Assembly: GCA_030631665.1 (NCBI GenBank)
Contig: DAOVKU010000006.1
Coordinates: 1-32,406 of the forward strand
Reading direction: 5' to 3'
Length of the DNA: 32,406 bases
Source of the DNA: Candidatus Omnitrophota bacterium
GTDB lineage: Bacteria > Omnitrophota > Gorgyraeia > DAOVKU01
Shown piece by piece: positions 1 to 8,768 of this stretch; the stretch's first letter is position 1, and every line of letters begins with the position of its first letter. The notes under the pieces are model-generated. The model had not been told where the DNA came from. It saw only the letters and a list, made by a program, of their open reading frames with translations, and ran no database searches. Both the position numbers and the translations under genes were made by a program.

Positions 1-14
1 TCTAAAGAATGCCC

Positions 15-64
15 CAATACCCTCACGGGCACAGGTGGACACAGGTAGACCTCACTCTTTCCTT
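15..64 (+). repeat. Diverged partial copy of the 66-bp element (copy 0)
   Basis: ataccctcacgggcacaggt(ggacacaggt)agacctcactctttcctt resembles ataccccTGAgggcacaggtagacctTCCTAATTccttt; frame shared (IPSRAQVD). Confidence 0.55.
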
Positions 65-2512
65 TTATCCACAGGGATACCCCTGAGGGCACAGGTAGAC
101 CTTCCTAATTCCTTTAAAGGAGGGGTCTTAAGGGAGAGCCTAACTTTCCACGGAAAACCATTCTTTATTCTGGCCATTCTCTTTTCTGTAGGAATAATTG
201 CTGAGTATTTCGCTAACCTTTCTTTTTCGCTTCTTTTTATAATGGCTTGCCTTTTGATATTGGCGAGTTTTCTCTTTTTCAAAAAAAAATTATCCTTTGA
301 TGTTTCACTTTTGATTTTTTTTCTGCTTCTGGGCATGCTTAGTTTTAAAAATTACAATACCTTATCAAAAAGTCACTTTTATTATCAATTACCCGCCAAA
401 AAGATACAAGCCTTTTGCATGGGTACGATTATCGACGACCCAAAAGAAAAAAGGAGCCGGTTTTCGGGCCCGAAAACATCATTTAAATTAGAGGTCAAGT
501 TTTTGAAACTGGATAAGAATTGGATAAAAGCTGAAGGTAAAATTTTGGTAAGCGCTTATGGCAAAAAAGAGGCATTTAGCTATGGGGATAAATTGCTTAT
601 TGAGGGTACTATTCAAGGGCCTCGTTCTCCCGGTAACCCCGGACAATTCGACTATAAAAAATTTCTTGAACGAAATAAAATTTTTGCACTTTTTAGTATT
701 TCAAAAAATAACCTGGTGAAGAAAATGGGCACCGATAGGTTAAACTTCATTGAAAAATATGCTTTTTCGTTACGCCATAGACTCAGGTCAAGAATCAAAA
801 GTTATATATTTTGGCCGCAACGTGAAATATTAAACGGAATTTTACTGGGCTTTCGGGAAGAAATACCAAAGGATTTTGAAAATATTTTTATAAAAACAGG
901 CACCATGCACCTCTTATCCATCAGCGGTTTGCATGTGGGGTTGGTTATAGTGGTTATCATGTTTTTGCTAAGAATAGGTAGTGTACCCAGGAAATTAAGA
1001 TTTTTTTTAATATTATTATTTCTTTTGTTTTATGCTCCGCTTACCGGCTTGAGGATTCCGGTTATCAGAGCTTCTATTATGGCGGCAGTGGTTTTGATCG
1101 GGTTTCTTTTTGAGAGGGAAGCCGATATTGTAAATTCTCTGGGCATAACAGCTTTAATAATCCTTTTATTTTGTCCCAATCAAATTTTTTCAATCGGTTT
1201 TCAGTTATCGTTTGTTTGCCTTCTGTCAATTATTTATTTTTCACCCACAATAGAGGCTGCACTCAACTTGGGGGCCGGGCCACCTGCCAGATTGAAATTT
1301 TATTTAAAAAAATCAATTTCAGTTTCGCTGGCGGCCTGGATAGTTACATTGCCGCTAAGCATTTGTTATTTTAATAATTTTTCGCTCCTGACCGTTGTTT
1401 CTAATCTAGTTGCTATCCCTCTTTCTTTTTTAATTATAATTTTTGCCATTATTTTTGTTGTTTTTGGCGTAGGTTTTCTAGCAAATTTTTGGGCCTACTT
1501 GACCTCCTTGACAATCGAATTTTTGTTAAAAGTCCTTGGTTTATTGAGCTCTATGCCTTTTGGTTTTTATAGAGCAAGTGCCTGGTCGGCTGGAACAGTC
1601 ATAGCTTTTTATCTTTTTATGATTTTTATTTTTAATTACCGCAAGTTAAAATTAAAACCTTTTTATCCCTTAAGTGCGGGACTTTTGATTTTTAGCTGTA
1701 TGAGCTGGGCGCCTATATTTAAAAAATCGGGCGATATTATGAAAGTTAACTTTTTCGATGTAGGATTTGGTGATGCTATTTTAATTGAGCTTCCGAAGGG
1801 TGAGCATATGCTGATTGATGGCGGGGCATATTGCAAAGGGTGCGGTAGTAGCATAATTGCGCCCTTTTTGTGGAACAAAAATATAAAAAGACTTGAGGCC
1901 GTTGTTTTAACTCATCCGGAGAGCGATCATTTGGGAGGCCTGAATTTTATCTTAGAAAACTTTGAGATAGGTGCTGTTTTTGACAACGGCCAGAAAAGCG
2001 AGAGTTTTTGCTTCGCTCAATATATAAATACTTTAGGCGAGAAAAAAATTCCGCATTTTACTCTTCATGATGCCCAATCAATTTTGGGATTTGAGGATGT
2101 AGAAATTACAGTTTTGCATCCCCCCGCAAAAAGACTTACTGGTACAGTGCAGGATTTAAATAATAATTCAGTTGTGCTTGAAATCCGCTATAAGAATTTT
2201 GGCCTGCTTTTAACGGGGGATATTCAGGGCGAAGGGTTAAGGCATTTACTTGGTTATAAGCAGAGATTGGAATTAGATGTAGTTAAGCTGCCTCATCATG
2301 GGTTGCAAGCAGGAACTGAATTAGAAATATTGCTGGAAACCGCAAAGCCGGAAGTAGTTATAATTAGTGCCGGCCGAGAAAAGGAGAATAAAATCGACAA
2401 GACGAAACAGTTGTTAGTTAAAAAAAATATCAAGGTTTATAACACAGCCGATAATGGTTTTATAAGTATTGAAACAGATGGCATCAACTTTGAAATAAAA
2501 ACTTTCAGGTAG
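35..2512 (+). CDS. comEC: ComEC/Rec2-family competence / DNA internalization protein with C-terminal metallo-beta-lactamase-like domain; GTG start is uncertain because the frame is open from base 2
   Basis: 825-aa ORF; multiple hydrophobic helices; MHLLSISGLHVGL motif; C-terminal MBL motifs VNFFDVGFGDAILIE, LTHPESDHLGG, KLPHHG. N-terminal ~40 aa are repeat-derived. Confidence 0.93.
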   Translation: MDTGRPHSFLLSTGIPLRAQVDLPNSFKGGVLRESLTFHGKPFFILAILFSVGIIAEYFANLSFSLLFIMACLLILASFLFFKKKLSFDVSLLIFFLLLGMLSFKNYNTLSKSHFYYQLPAKKIQAFCMGTIIDDPKEKRSRFSGPKTSFKLEVKFLKLDKNWIKAEGKILVSAYGKKEAFSYGDKLLIEGTIQGPRSPGNPGQFDYKKFLERNKIFALFSISKNNLVKKMGTDRLNFIEKYAFSLRHRLRSRIKSYIFWPQREILNGILLGFREEIPKDFENIFIKTGTMHLLSISGLHVGLVIVVIMFLLRIGSVPRKLRFFLILLFLLFYAPLTGLRIPVIRASIMAAVVLIGFLFEREADIVNSLGITALIILLFCPNQIFSIGFQLSFVCLLSIIYFSPTIEAALNLGAGPPARLKFYLKKSISVSLAAWIVTLPLSICYFNNFSLLTVVSNLVAIPLSFLIIIFAIIFVVFGVGFLANFWAYLTSLTIEFLLKVLGLLSSMPFGFYRASAWSAGTVIAFYLFMIFIFNYRKLKLKPFYPLSAGLLIFSCMSWAPIFKKSGDIMKVNFFDVGFGDAILIELPKGEHMLIDGGAYCKGCGSSIIAPFLWNKNIKRLEAVVLTHPESDHLGGLNFILENFEIGAVFDNGQKSESFCFAQYINTLGEKKIPHFTLHDAQSILGFEDVEITVLHPPAKRLTGTVQDLNNNSVVLEIRYKNFGLLLTGDIQGEGLRHLLGYKQRLELDVVKLPHHGLQAGTELEILLETAKPEVVIISAGREKENKIDKTKQLLVKKNIKVYNTADNGFISIETDGINFEIKTFR
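65..130 (+). repeat. 66-bp palindromic element, copy 1, in frame at the comEC N-terminus (LSTGIPLRAQVDLPNSFKGGVL)
   Basis: Aligned by eye to 16501-16566: 59/66 identical, no indels, same reading frame; internal inverted repeat AGACC..CCT..AGG..GGTCT around CCTTTAAAGG. Confidence 0.85.
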
Positions 2513-2555
2513 ATATGGTTCTTAGTATTACCTAATATCAGGCGGATTTTTATTT

Positions 2556-2624
2556 TTAGTCGAAGACTACTCTTCGAATTAGTCACAGACTACTCTTTGA
2601 GTTAGTCGAAGACTATTCTTCGAA
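2556..2624. repeat. Three tandem copies of a 23-bp hairpin unit
   Basis: TTAGTCGAAGACTACTCTTCGAA / TTAGTCACAGACTACTCTTTGAG / TTAGTCGAAGACTATTCTTCGAA; units 1 and 3 contain CGAAGA-CTAY-TCTTCG stems. Confidence 0.9.
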
Positions 2625-2690
2625 TTAGCTGATGTTTTACTTGCCGCGCATTAGGTTAAATATACGACGACCAAGGCTAAAAGCTTAATA

Positions 2691-2719
2691 TGGACAATCA
2701 GTTTTTTTTGGTGTATTAT
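2691..2719 (+). promoter_or_regulatory. Putative sigma70-type promoter for the AEC permease, close enough to the ATG for a leaderless mRNA
   Basis: TGGACA - 17 bp - TATTAT; ATG at 2727, 7 nt after the -10 box; no Shine-Dalgarno. Confidence 0.5.
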
Positions 2720-2726
2720 AAAAATC

Positions 2727-3692
2727 ATGATAAAAGAAAAAATTATATTTAGCATAATTATTCTTTTTGGTTCGCTTTTTCTAGGCATTCTTTTTAGAAG
2801 ATACAAGGAGGAGGTATATTGCCAGAGTTTTTCAAAAAGCATGATCATCTTTTTAACCAAAACCGCCACGCCTCTTATTGTATGCTTATCTTTTTGGATA
2901 ATTGATATATCGGACAATGTCGGTATTTTAACCCTCCCTCTCGTAGGGCTATTGCTTTCTACGCTTGCAATTTTACCTGCCATATTTCTGGTAAAGTTTC
3001 ATCATCTTAATCGACCACAAGCAGGTTCTTATATAACCTGCGCTATGTTTTCAAATATTGGATATACCCTGGGCGGCTTTTTGGCTTTTGTGCTTTTAGG
3101 TGAGGTTGCCTTTGGGCTCACAGTACTTTATTGCCTTTATTTTAAACCCTTTTATTATACGGTCGGTTTTTATATAGCTGAACACTACGGCAGCGAAACC
3201 GGGTGTAATATAACCGAGAGCTTAAAGAAGATTTTCACCGAAGGCATAAGATTATTGCCTCTTTTGGGTTTAATTTTAGGGGCGATTCTGAATTTCTCCG
3301 GGATAAACAGGCCTTTTATTTTGGGGCAGTTAAATAAGATTTTAATTCCCGCAAGTACATTCGGCCTTCTTTTTGCTATTGGCATGACTTTGAAATTTAG
3401 AGTTCTTAAGCAGTTTAAGGCACAGCTTTTTTCTATGAGTGTGCTTAAATTTATTATCATGCCCGGCATCGCTTTGGTTATTGCCTATTTGTTGGGATAC
3501 GATAAACTTATGGGTGGTCTGCCGCTAAAGATAGTTTTTATTGAAGCCACTATGCCGGTGGCTATCGCAAGCCTGGTATTAACCAATCTTTTTAATTTAG
3601 ATAAAGACCTTTCGAATTCCTGCTGGATATTTAGCACTCTTTTGATTATTCCTCTCTTGCCTCTATTTGTTTTAATTTTGAATTTATTATAA
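2727..3692 (+). CDS. AEC (auxin efflux carrier)-family permease-like membrane protein
   Basis: 321 aa, ~10 hydrophobic segments; AEC-like N-terminus and overall layout. Confidence 0.7.
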   Translation: MIKEKIIFSIIILFGSLFLGILFRRYKEEVYCQSFSKSMIIFLTKTATPLIVCLSFWIIDISDNVGILTLPLVGLLLSTLAILPAIFLVKFHHLNRPQAGSYITCAMFSNIGYTLGGFLAFVLLGEVAFGLTVLYCLYFKPFYYTVGFYIAEHYGSETGCNITESLKKIFTEGIRLLPLLGLILGAILNFSGINRPFILGQLNKILIPASTFGLLFAIGMTLKFRVLKQFKAQLFSMSVLKFIIMPGIALVIAYLLGYDKLMGGLPLKIVFIEATMPVAIASLVLTNLFNLDKDLSNSCWIFSTLLIIPLLPLFVLILNLL

Positions 3693-3708
3693 TTTTCCTT
3701 CGCTTGAC

Positions 3709-3737
3709 TTGACATTTTTTCTAAATTGTGGTATATT
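3709..3737 (+). promoter_or_regulatory. Sigma70-type promoter upstream of the PilZ gene
   Basis: TTGACA - 17 bp - TATATT. Confidence 0.7.
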
Positions 3738-3845
3738 TGGAGTTGTGCTTCGCCATTCGGGGGGATGGGAGTACATGAATCCGCACAAATAGAGCGAAGT
3801 GCTTACAAATCCCATTCTTTCGACAATGGAAGGAGGGGATTTTTT

Positions 3846-4199
3846 GTGTATAGAGACATAGAAGAACGCAGAAAGTTTCCCAGAATTCGTATAAGATTAC
3901 CCCTTCAATATAAAAACCTCGACCAGCTCCCCAATTCTTACATTCCTTCTATAAGCAAAGATATCAGCCAGAACGGGGTTTGTTTTATTTCACATGAATT
4001 TATACCCATTTCCACCAGAATAGTGATGGTTGTAAGCTTAGATTATCCAAAATATTCGCAAATTAAAGCGATTTCTAAACTTGCCTGGATCCAAAAAAAC
4101 TCATCTGCAGAAAACTATTGCGTAGGTTTAGAATTTCTTGCCATGACCAGAGAAGATAGTCACTCTTTGGGCAAATTTTTAAGCGCCAAACTCACCTAA
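3846..4199 (+). CDS. PilZ-domain protein (start revised to GTG 3846; ORF track starts at 3726)
   Basis: EERRKFPRIRIRLPLQYK (RxxxR-like PilZ motif), SKDISQNGVCFIS (D/NxSxxG-like), YCVGLEFLAM. AGGAGG at 3831-3836, 9 nt before GTG. Track start lies inside the promoter. Confidence 0.8.
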   Translation: MYRDIEERRKFPRIRIRLPLQYKNLDQLPNSYIPSISKDISQNGVCFISHEFIPISTRIVMVVSLDYPKYSQIKAISKLAWIQKNSSAENYCVGLEFLAMTREDSHSLGKFLSAKLT

Positions 4200-4217
4200 A
4201 TAGAAAAATCGACTTTC

Positions 4218-4246
4218 TTGACATACCCCGCCTTTTCTGTTATCAT
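4218..4246 (+). promoter_or_regulatory. Sigma70-type promoter for the TPR/lptE operon
   Basis: TTGACA - 17 bp - TATCAT, ~30 bp before ATG 4276. Confidence 0.65.
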
Positions 4247-4275
4247 TTGGAGAAAGAAAAACTCAAGAAATATTT

Positions 4276-5247
4276 ATGAAAAATTATCATTCCATTTTTG
4301 TTTTTATACTCGCCTTTTTTATGTTTATCCAGTTTGTACCTTGCGAGCCTTGTTTTGCTTACTGGATATGGACGCCCGAGATCGGCAAGTGGATTAATCC
4401 TAAATATGCCGTCAAACCCACTCCCAAGGAACAATTTGATTGGGCTTTTAATCTTTACCAAGAGAAGGAATATTCAAAGGCTGCTGGTGAATTCGACAAA
4501 TTGGTGTTCAATTACCCCAATTCTAAATATGCTCCCTCTGCTCTTTATTATAGGGGTATTTGTCTTGAAAAAATGGATTATTATTATGAGGCATATTGTA
4601 GCTATGATAAGATATTACGGATGTATCCTACCTTTGAGAATATAAAAGAGATTATCAAGAGGGAATTTAACATAGGAGAAGGGTTTCTGGGAGGCGAGAA
4701 GAGGAAGATTATGGGAATGAAAATGTTCCCTTCTTTGGAATGCGCCATTGAGATTTTTGAGTCCATAGCCGAAAATGCACCTTTTAGCGAATATGGAGTT
4801 AAAGCCCAGTTCAATGTGGGTGTGGCCTTAAAAAAAGATAAAAAGTATATAGAAGCTAAAGAAGCCTTTGAAAAAGTCACTTTAAATTATCCAGATAGCG
4901 AAACAGTTAAAAAAGCCAAATTTGAGATAGCAGATTGTTTTTTTCAAGCTTCGCGGCAACCGGAATATGAACAAACAGCCACCCGTCAAGCTATAAATGG
5001 ATTCACCCAACTCTTAAAGGATGAAACGCAAGATAAAAGCTTGACTCAAGAAGCCCAAAAGCGCCTTTTAGCTTTACAGGAAAAAGATGCCGAGCACTTG
5101 TTCCATATAGCAAGGTTTTATGAGAGAATTAGAAAATATGAATCCGCCAGTATTTATTATAAGGAAATAATAGATAAGTACTCACAGACGTCATTTGTCG
5201 CTAAAGCCGAAAAGCAACTTAAAATACTACAGGAAAAAAAGAAATGA
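4276..5247 (+). CDS. TPR / outer membrane protein assembly factor BamD-like protein
   Basis: Signal-like N-terminus; repeated motifs such as YSKAAGEFDKLVFNYPNSKYAPSALYYRGICLEKM and KKYIEAKEAFEKVTLNYPDSETVKKAKFEIADCF. Confidence 0.8.
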   Translation: MKNYHSIFVFILAFFMFIQFVPCEPCFAYWIWTPEIGKWINPKYAVKPTPKEQFDWAFNLYQEKEYSKAAGEFDKLVFNYPNSKYAPSALYYRGICLEKMDYYYEAYCSYDKILRMYPTFENIKEIIKREFNIGEGFLGGEKRKIMGMKMFPSLECAIEIFESIAENAPFSEYGVKAQFNVGVALKKDKKYIEAKEAFEKVTLNYPDSETVKKAKFEIADCFFQASRQPEYEQTATRQAINGFTQLLKDETQDKSLTQEAQKRLLALQEKDAEHLFHIARFYERIRKYESASIYYKEIIDKYSQTSFVAKAEKQLKILQEKKK

Positions 5248-5780
5248 AAAAAAGATATATCTATATATTATTAGTTTTGCTTTTGACCATCGGTGGTTGT
5301 GGTTATGGCCTCGGGCTGGGCGCTTTCTACCTTCCTTATATTAAAACCATCTATGTGGAAACTTTTGACAATAAAACTTATGAGGCAAATATCGAAATAA
5401 CAATTTCTGATGACATAAGAATTCTTTTTAATGAAAACGGAACCTTGAAAGTGGTCAATTCAAGAGAGGAAGCAGATTGTCTTCTGCAAGGAGAGATAGT
5501 TGAATATAGACGGCAACCTTCCCGTTATTCAGAAGAGGACGAAAAGATTGTCGACGAATACAAACTGGTTTTGATTACAAATTTAAAATTTACAGATTTA
5601 GTTAAAAAACGCGTCCTATGGACTGAACAAAATTTCTTTGGATATGCCTATTATGTTGTTTCAGGCCCTCGCGTTGCTACCCAGACCCACGTTTATGCTA
5701 ATAGTGAAACAGAAGCTTTTCCGCTTGCAGCTGCAGATTTAGCACGAAATATAATCGATCGGACAATAGAAAACTGGTAA
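5244..5780 (+). CDS. lptE: LptE-family LPS-assembly lipoprotein
   Basis: Lipobox LLLTIGGCGYG; IKTIYVETFDNKTYEANIE; ATG overlaps the preceding stop by 4 bp. Confidence 0.8.
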   Translation: MKKRYIYILLVLLLTIGGCGYGLGLGAFYLPYIKTIYVETFDNKTYEANIEITISDDIRILFNENGTLKVVNSREEADCLLQGEIVEYRRQPSRYSEEDEKIVDEYKLVLITNLKFTDLVKKRVLWTEQNFFGYAYYVVSGPRVATQTHVYANSETEAFPLAAADLARNIIDRTIENW

Positions 5781-5807
5781 GTGCCTCGAAGCTGCGGTTG
5801 AGGGGGT

Positions 5808-5852
5808 GTCTGCCTCCCGTTAAAGCGAGGCTCGCCTCTGGCGGCAGGCGGG
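5808..5852. repeat. GC-rich palindromic repeat between lptE and holA
   Basis: tctgcctcccgttaaagcGAGGCtcGCCTCtggcggcaggcggg; nested stems GAGGC/GCCTC and CTGCC/GGCAG; base composition differs sharply from flanks. Confidence 0.6.
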
Positions 5853-5875
5853 TTTCTAACAAAACAGATGAATTT

Positions 5876-6823
5876 ATGGCAAGCATCTTTTGTTTATGTG
5901 GAGAAAACACTTTTTTTAAACAGAAAAAGATTAATGAACTAAAAAAAGAAACTTTAGAGCCCCAGGCAGTTGTTTTAAATTACGAAATTCACCAGGCCCT
6001 CGTAGATGATTTTATTTCTCTCAAAGAAAGCCTTTGTTCCCTGTCTTTTTTTAACCAAAAATTAATTCTTGTTAATGACGCTGATAGATTTAATGTTTCT
6101 CAACTTAAAGAAATATTCTCTCTGGCTCAAAAAAATAAATCCCTCACTCTCATTTTAAATTCAGATAAGAATAATTTTTCGCAGCAAATTTCCCCAACTT
6201 ATAAAGTAAGCGTTAAAACCTTCAAAAAAATCTATTCTAATGAAATTCCTTCCTGGCTCAGACAAAGGATAAAAGATAAGGGTTCAGATATGAGCCCGGC
6301 AGCAGCTGAAATTCTAGCACAAAATTTAGGCAATAATTTGCAGTTGTTGGACTTGACTCTCGATACTTTAATAAACTTTGTAGACAAAAAACGAAGAGTT
6401 GAAAAAGAAGATGTTGAAAAATTAGTGGGCCTAAATCTGGGTGAGAACATTTTTAGTTTGGTGGAGGCTGTTGCAGATAGAAATGTTAATCTGGCTTTGA
6501 AATTGGCCAGTAGTATATTAGGCGGCGCCCGCGAACCTCACCAGATTCTAAGTGTGTTGGCCTGGAACTTTACAAGATTATTAGTAGCCGGAAAGATTAT
6601 GGCGAAATACAAAGATTTTGAGGGACGCAAGAAGATTCAGAAAATTTTTTCTTTAAAGACTTTTTTTGTGGCAAAGTTTATGCGGCAGGTAAATAATTTT
6701 ACTCTCAGACAGCTCAAAAGTTCGCTTCAGTGTTTACTCCAGGCCGATACAGACATCAAAACTCTTGCGGTAAATCCTCGGTATATACTCGAGATAGCAA
6801 TAGTAAATTTATGTGCTCTTTGA
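5876..6823 (+). CDS. holA: DNA polymerase III delta subunit (start revised to ATG 5876)
   Basis: MASIFCLCGENTFFKQKKINELKKE; later IPSWLRQRIKDKGSDMSPAAAEILAQNLGNNLQLLDLTLDTL and HQILSVLAWNFTRLL, typical of HolA. Confidence 0.85.
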   Translation: MASIFCLCGENTFFKQKKINELKKETLEPQAVVLNYEIHQALVDDFISLKESLCSLSFFNQKLILVNDADRFNVSQLKEIFSLAQKNKSLTLILNSDKNNFSQQISPTYKVSVKTFKKIYSNEIPSWLRQRIKDKGSDMSPAAAEILAQNLGNNLQLLDLTLDTLINFVDKKRRVEKEDVEKLVGLNLGENIFSLVEAVADRNVNLALKLASSILGGAREPHQILSVLAWNFTRLLVAGKIMAKYKDFEGRKKIQKIFSLKTFFVAKFMRQVNNFTLRQLKSSLQCLLQADTDIKTLAVNPRYILEIAIVNLCAL

Positions 6824-7096
6824 TGTGTTTTTAGCTGAGCGGTTGAGTTTTTTAGTCAAGTGTGATTTTTTTCTGGAAGCAGTATTTTTATGTATCATCT
6901 TTTGTTTAACTGCTTTATCTATTTGAGATATCAATGTTTTTTGAAGAAGGATTTTAGCCTCATCTAGCTTTTGTTCGGCTATAAGGGCATTTAGTTTTTT
7001 AACTTGTTTTTTTAAATTTGAGAGAATACGTTTATTGTGTTTTTTCCTTTTTAAGGATTGACGTAGACTTTTTATTGCTTTTTTTCTGACAGGCAT
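6809..7096 (-). CDS. rpsT: 30S ribosomal protein S20 (start revised to MPVRKK)
   Basis: MPVRKKAIKSLRQSLKRKKHNKRILSNLKK..IDKAVKQKMIHKNTASRKKSHLTKKLN; SD-like GGAGG upstream; tail-to-tail 15-bp overlap with holA. Confidence 0.93.
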   Translation of the reverse strand: MPVRKKAIKSLRQSLKRKKHNKRILSNLKKQVKKLNALIAEQKLDEAKILLQKTLISQIDKAVKQKMIHKNTASRKKSHLTKKLNRSAKNTSKST

Positions 7097-7193
7097 ATGT
7101 TTTCCTCCGGTAACTTTACTTTTGAACTTAACATATATTTTAAAAATTGTCAATTATTTTTTCTTTCCATTGTTTCTATTATGAGAGGAGTTT

Positions 7194-8768
7194 ATGTCAA
7201 AGCAAAAAATAGCTAAATCCGCACTAATTATAAGCTTGGCGACGAACTTAAGCCGCGTTTTTGGATATGTGCGAGATTTAATTATTGCCCTTTTTTTCGG
7301 CACCGGTGCCGGTGCTCAGGCCTTTGTAGTGGCTTTTAGAATTCCGAATTTGTTACGGCAATTAGTCGGCGAGGGCGCGGCGGGGGCGGCCTTAGTGCCT
7401 GTTTTTTCTGAGTATCTTTCTGTGCGCAGCGAAAGCGAATTTAAAAATTTAGCAAAAGCTTTATTTAGTATTTTTAGTGTAGTCTTGGTTGTTTTAGTTG
7501 TAGTTGGTATTTGGCTTGCGCCGCTCATTGTCAGATTGATTGCACCCGGTTTTTTAGACGAAGAAAGCTTATATAAATTTACATTGACCGTAAGAATGAC
7601 TCGCATTTTGTTTCCTTATATTTTGCTGGTTGGACTTGGTGCTTTCTGCATGGCAATTCTGCATTCTTTTAAAATCTTTGCGCCTTCCAGTTTTGCTCCC
7701 GTGCTTCTAAATGTTTCCATAATTTGCGCAGCTCTTTTTTTAAGAAATAAATTTGTTGAGCCGGCCATGAGCCTTGCTGTGGGCGCATTAATCGGAGGAG
7801 TACTGCAGCTTGCTATTCAATTACCCCCCCTGATAAAAAAAGGAGTGCGTCTTAAATTTGTATTTGGTGTAGCCCGGGAAGGCACCAGAAGAATTGGCAG
7901 GCTTCTTTTGCCGAGGGCCTTAGGGACGGCCGTTTATCAATTAAATATTTTCGTAGATACAATTTTGGCTTCTTTCGCTTTCATTGTTGGAGAAGGAGCC
8001 ATAGTGGCTTTATATCTTTCAACAAGAATTATTCAGTATCCCATGGGAATTCTCGCTTATCCTATAGCCACAGCAATATTGCCGGTTATGTCTGAACAGG
8101 TAGCGCGAAACGAAATTCAAAAACTAAAAAATACTATTTCCTTTTCTTTGAGAGGAGTAATGCTGGTGATGATACCTGCCATGGTGGGACTTTTGATTTT
8201 AGCCAGGCCTATAACACAGCTACTCTTTGAATGGGGGATGTTTGGAGATTATTCAACGGATATCACAGCTGCCGCGCTTTTCTTCTACAGCTTTGGTTTG
8301 TTTGCCTATGCCGGCACTAAAATATTGGTTAATGGATTTTATGCCATGCAGGACACAAAGACGCCTGTGAAAGTGGCTTGCGGTGCTCTTATTATAAATA
8401 TCGTTTTCAATCTCGCTTTGATGTGGAAATTAAAAGTAGGGGGCCTGGCCCTGGCAACTTCTATTTCAGCCGTATTTAATTTCGGAGTACTTTTTTTTAT
8501 CCTTGATAAAAAGCTGGGCTATCTCGACAGAAAAAGAATAACAAAAACTACTCTTAAAATTTTTGTCTGCTCGGTTATTATGGGCATTTTTTGTTTCATG
8601 ATTTTTAGAAATTTGACTTTTTCTTTCATCGCCACCAGGGTTTTCAGGGAACTCGCCAGGATTTTTACAAGCATTATATTCTCCGTTTGCATTTTTACCT
8701 TTTGTACTTATATATTAGGCATTGAGGAGGCCAGGACATTACGCAGATGGATTTTAAGGAAAAAATAA
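7194..8768 (+). CDS. murJ: Lipid II flippase MurJ (MviN family)
   Basis: 524 aa; ALIISLATNLSRVFGYVRDLIIALFFGTGAGAQAFVVAFRIPNLLRQLVGEGAAGAALVPVFSEY. Confidence 0.97.
   Translation: MSKQKIAKSALIISLATNLSRVFGYVRDLIIALFFGTGAGAQAFVVAFRIPNLLRQLVGEGAAGAALVPVFSEYLSVRSESEFKNLAKALFSIFSVVLVVLVVVGIWLAPLIVRLIAPGFLDEESLYKFTLTVRMTRILFPYILLVGLGAFCMAILHSFKIFAPSSFAPVLLNVSIICAALFLRNKFVEPAMSLAVGALIGGVLQLAIQLPPLIKKGVRLKFVFGVAREGTRRIGRLLLPRALGTAVYQLNIFVDTILASFAFIVGEGAIVALYLSTRIIQYPMGILAYPIATAILPVMSEQVARNEIQKLKNTISFSLRGVMLVMIPAMVGLLILARPITQLLFEWGMFGDYSTDITAAALFFYSFGLFAYAGTKILVNGFYAMQDTKTPVKVACGALIINIVFNLALMWKLKVGGLALATSISAVFNFGVLFFILDKKLGYLDRKRITKTTLKIFVCSVIMGIFCFMIFRNLTFSFIATRVFRELARIFTSIIFSVCIFTFCTYILGIEEARTLRRWILRKK

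Noticed and set aside
2556-2624. CRISPR array
   Set aside because: The 23-bp units are directly adjacent with no spacers, only three copies, and no cas genes nearby.
3738-3845. Known GEMM-I/II c-di-GMP riboswitch
   Set aside because: The conserved core sequences of those classes are not visible; reported only as a novel candidate leader.
4298-4645. 115-aa ORF overlapping the TPR gene
   Set aside because: Out of frame with the convincing TPR protein; no homology visible.
6809-6823. holA/rpsT 15-bp tail-to-tail overlap as antisense regulation
   Set aside because: Short convergent overlaps are common in compact genomes and nothing else supports regulation.
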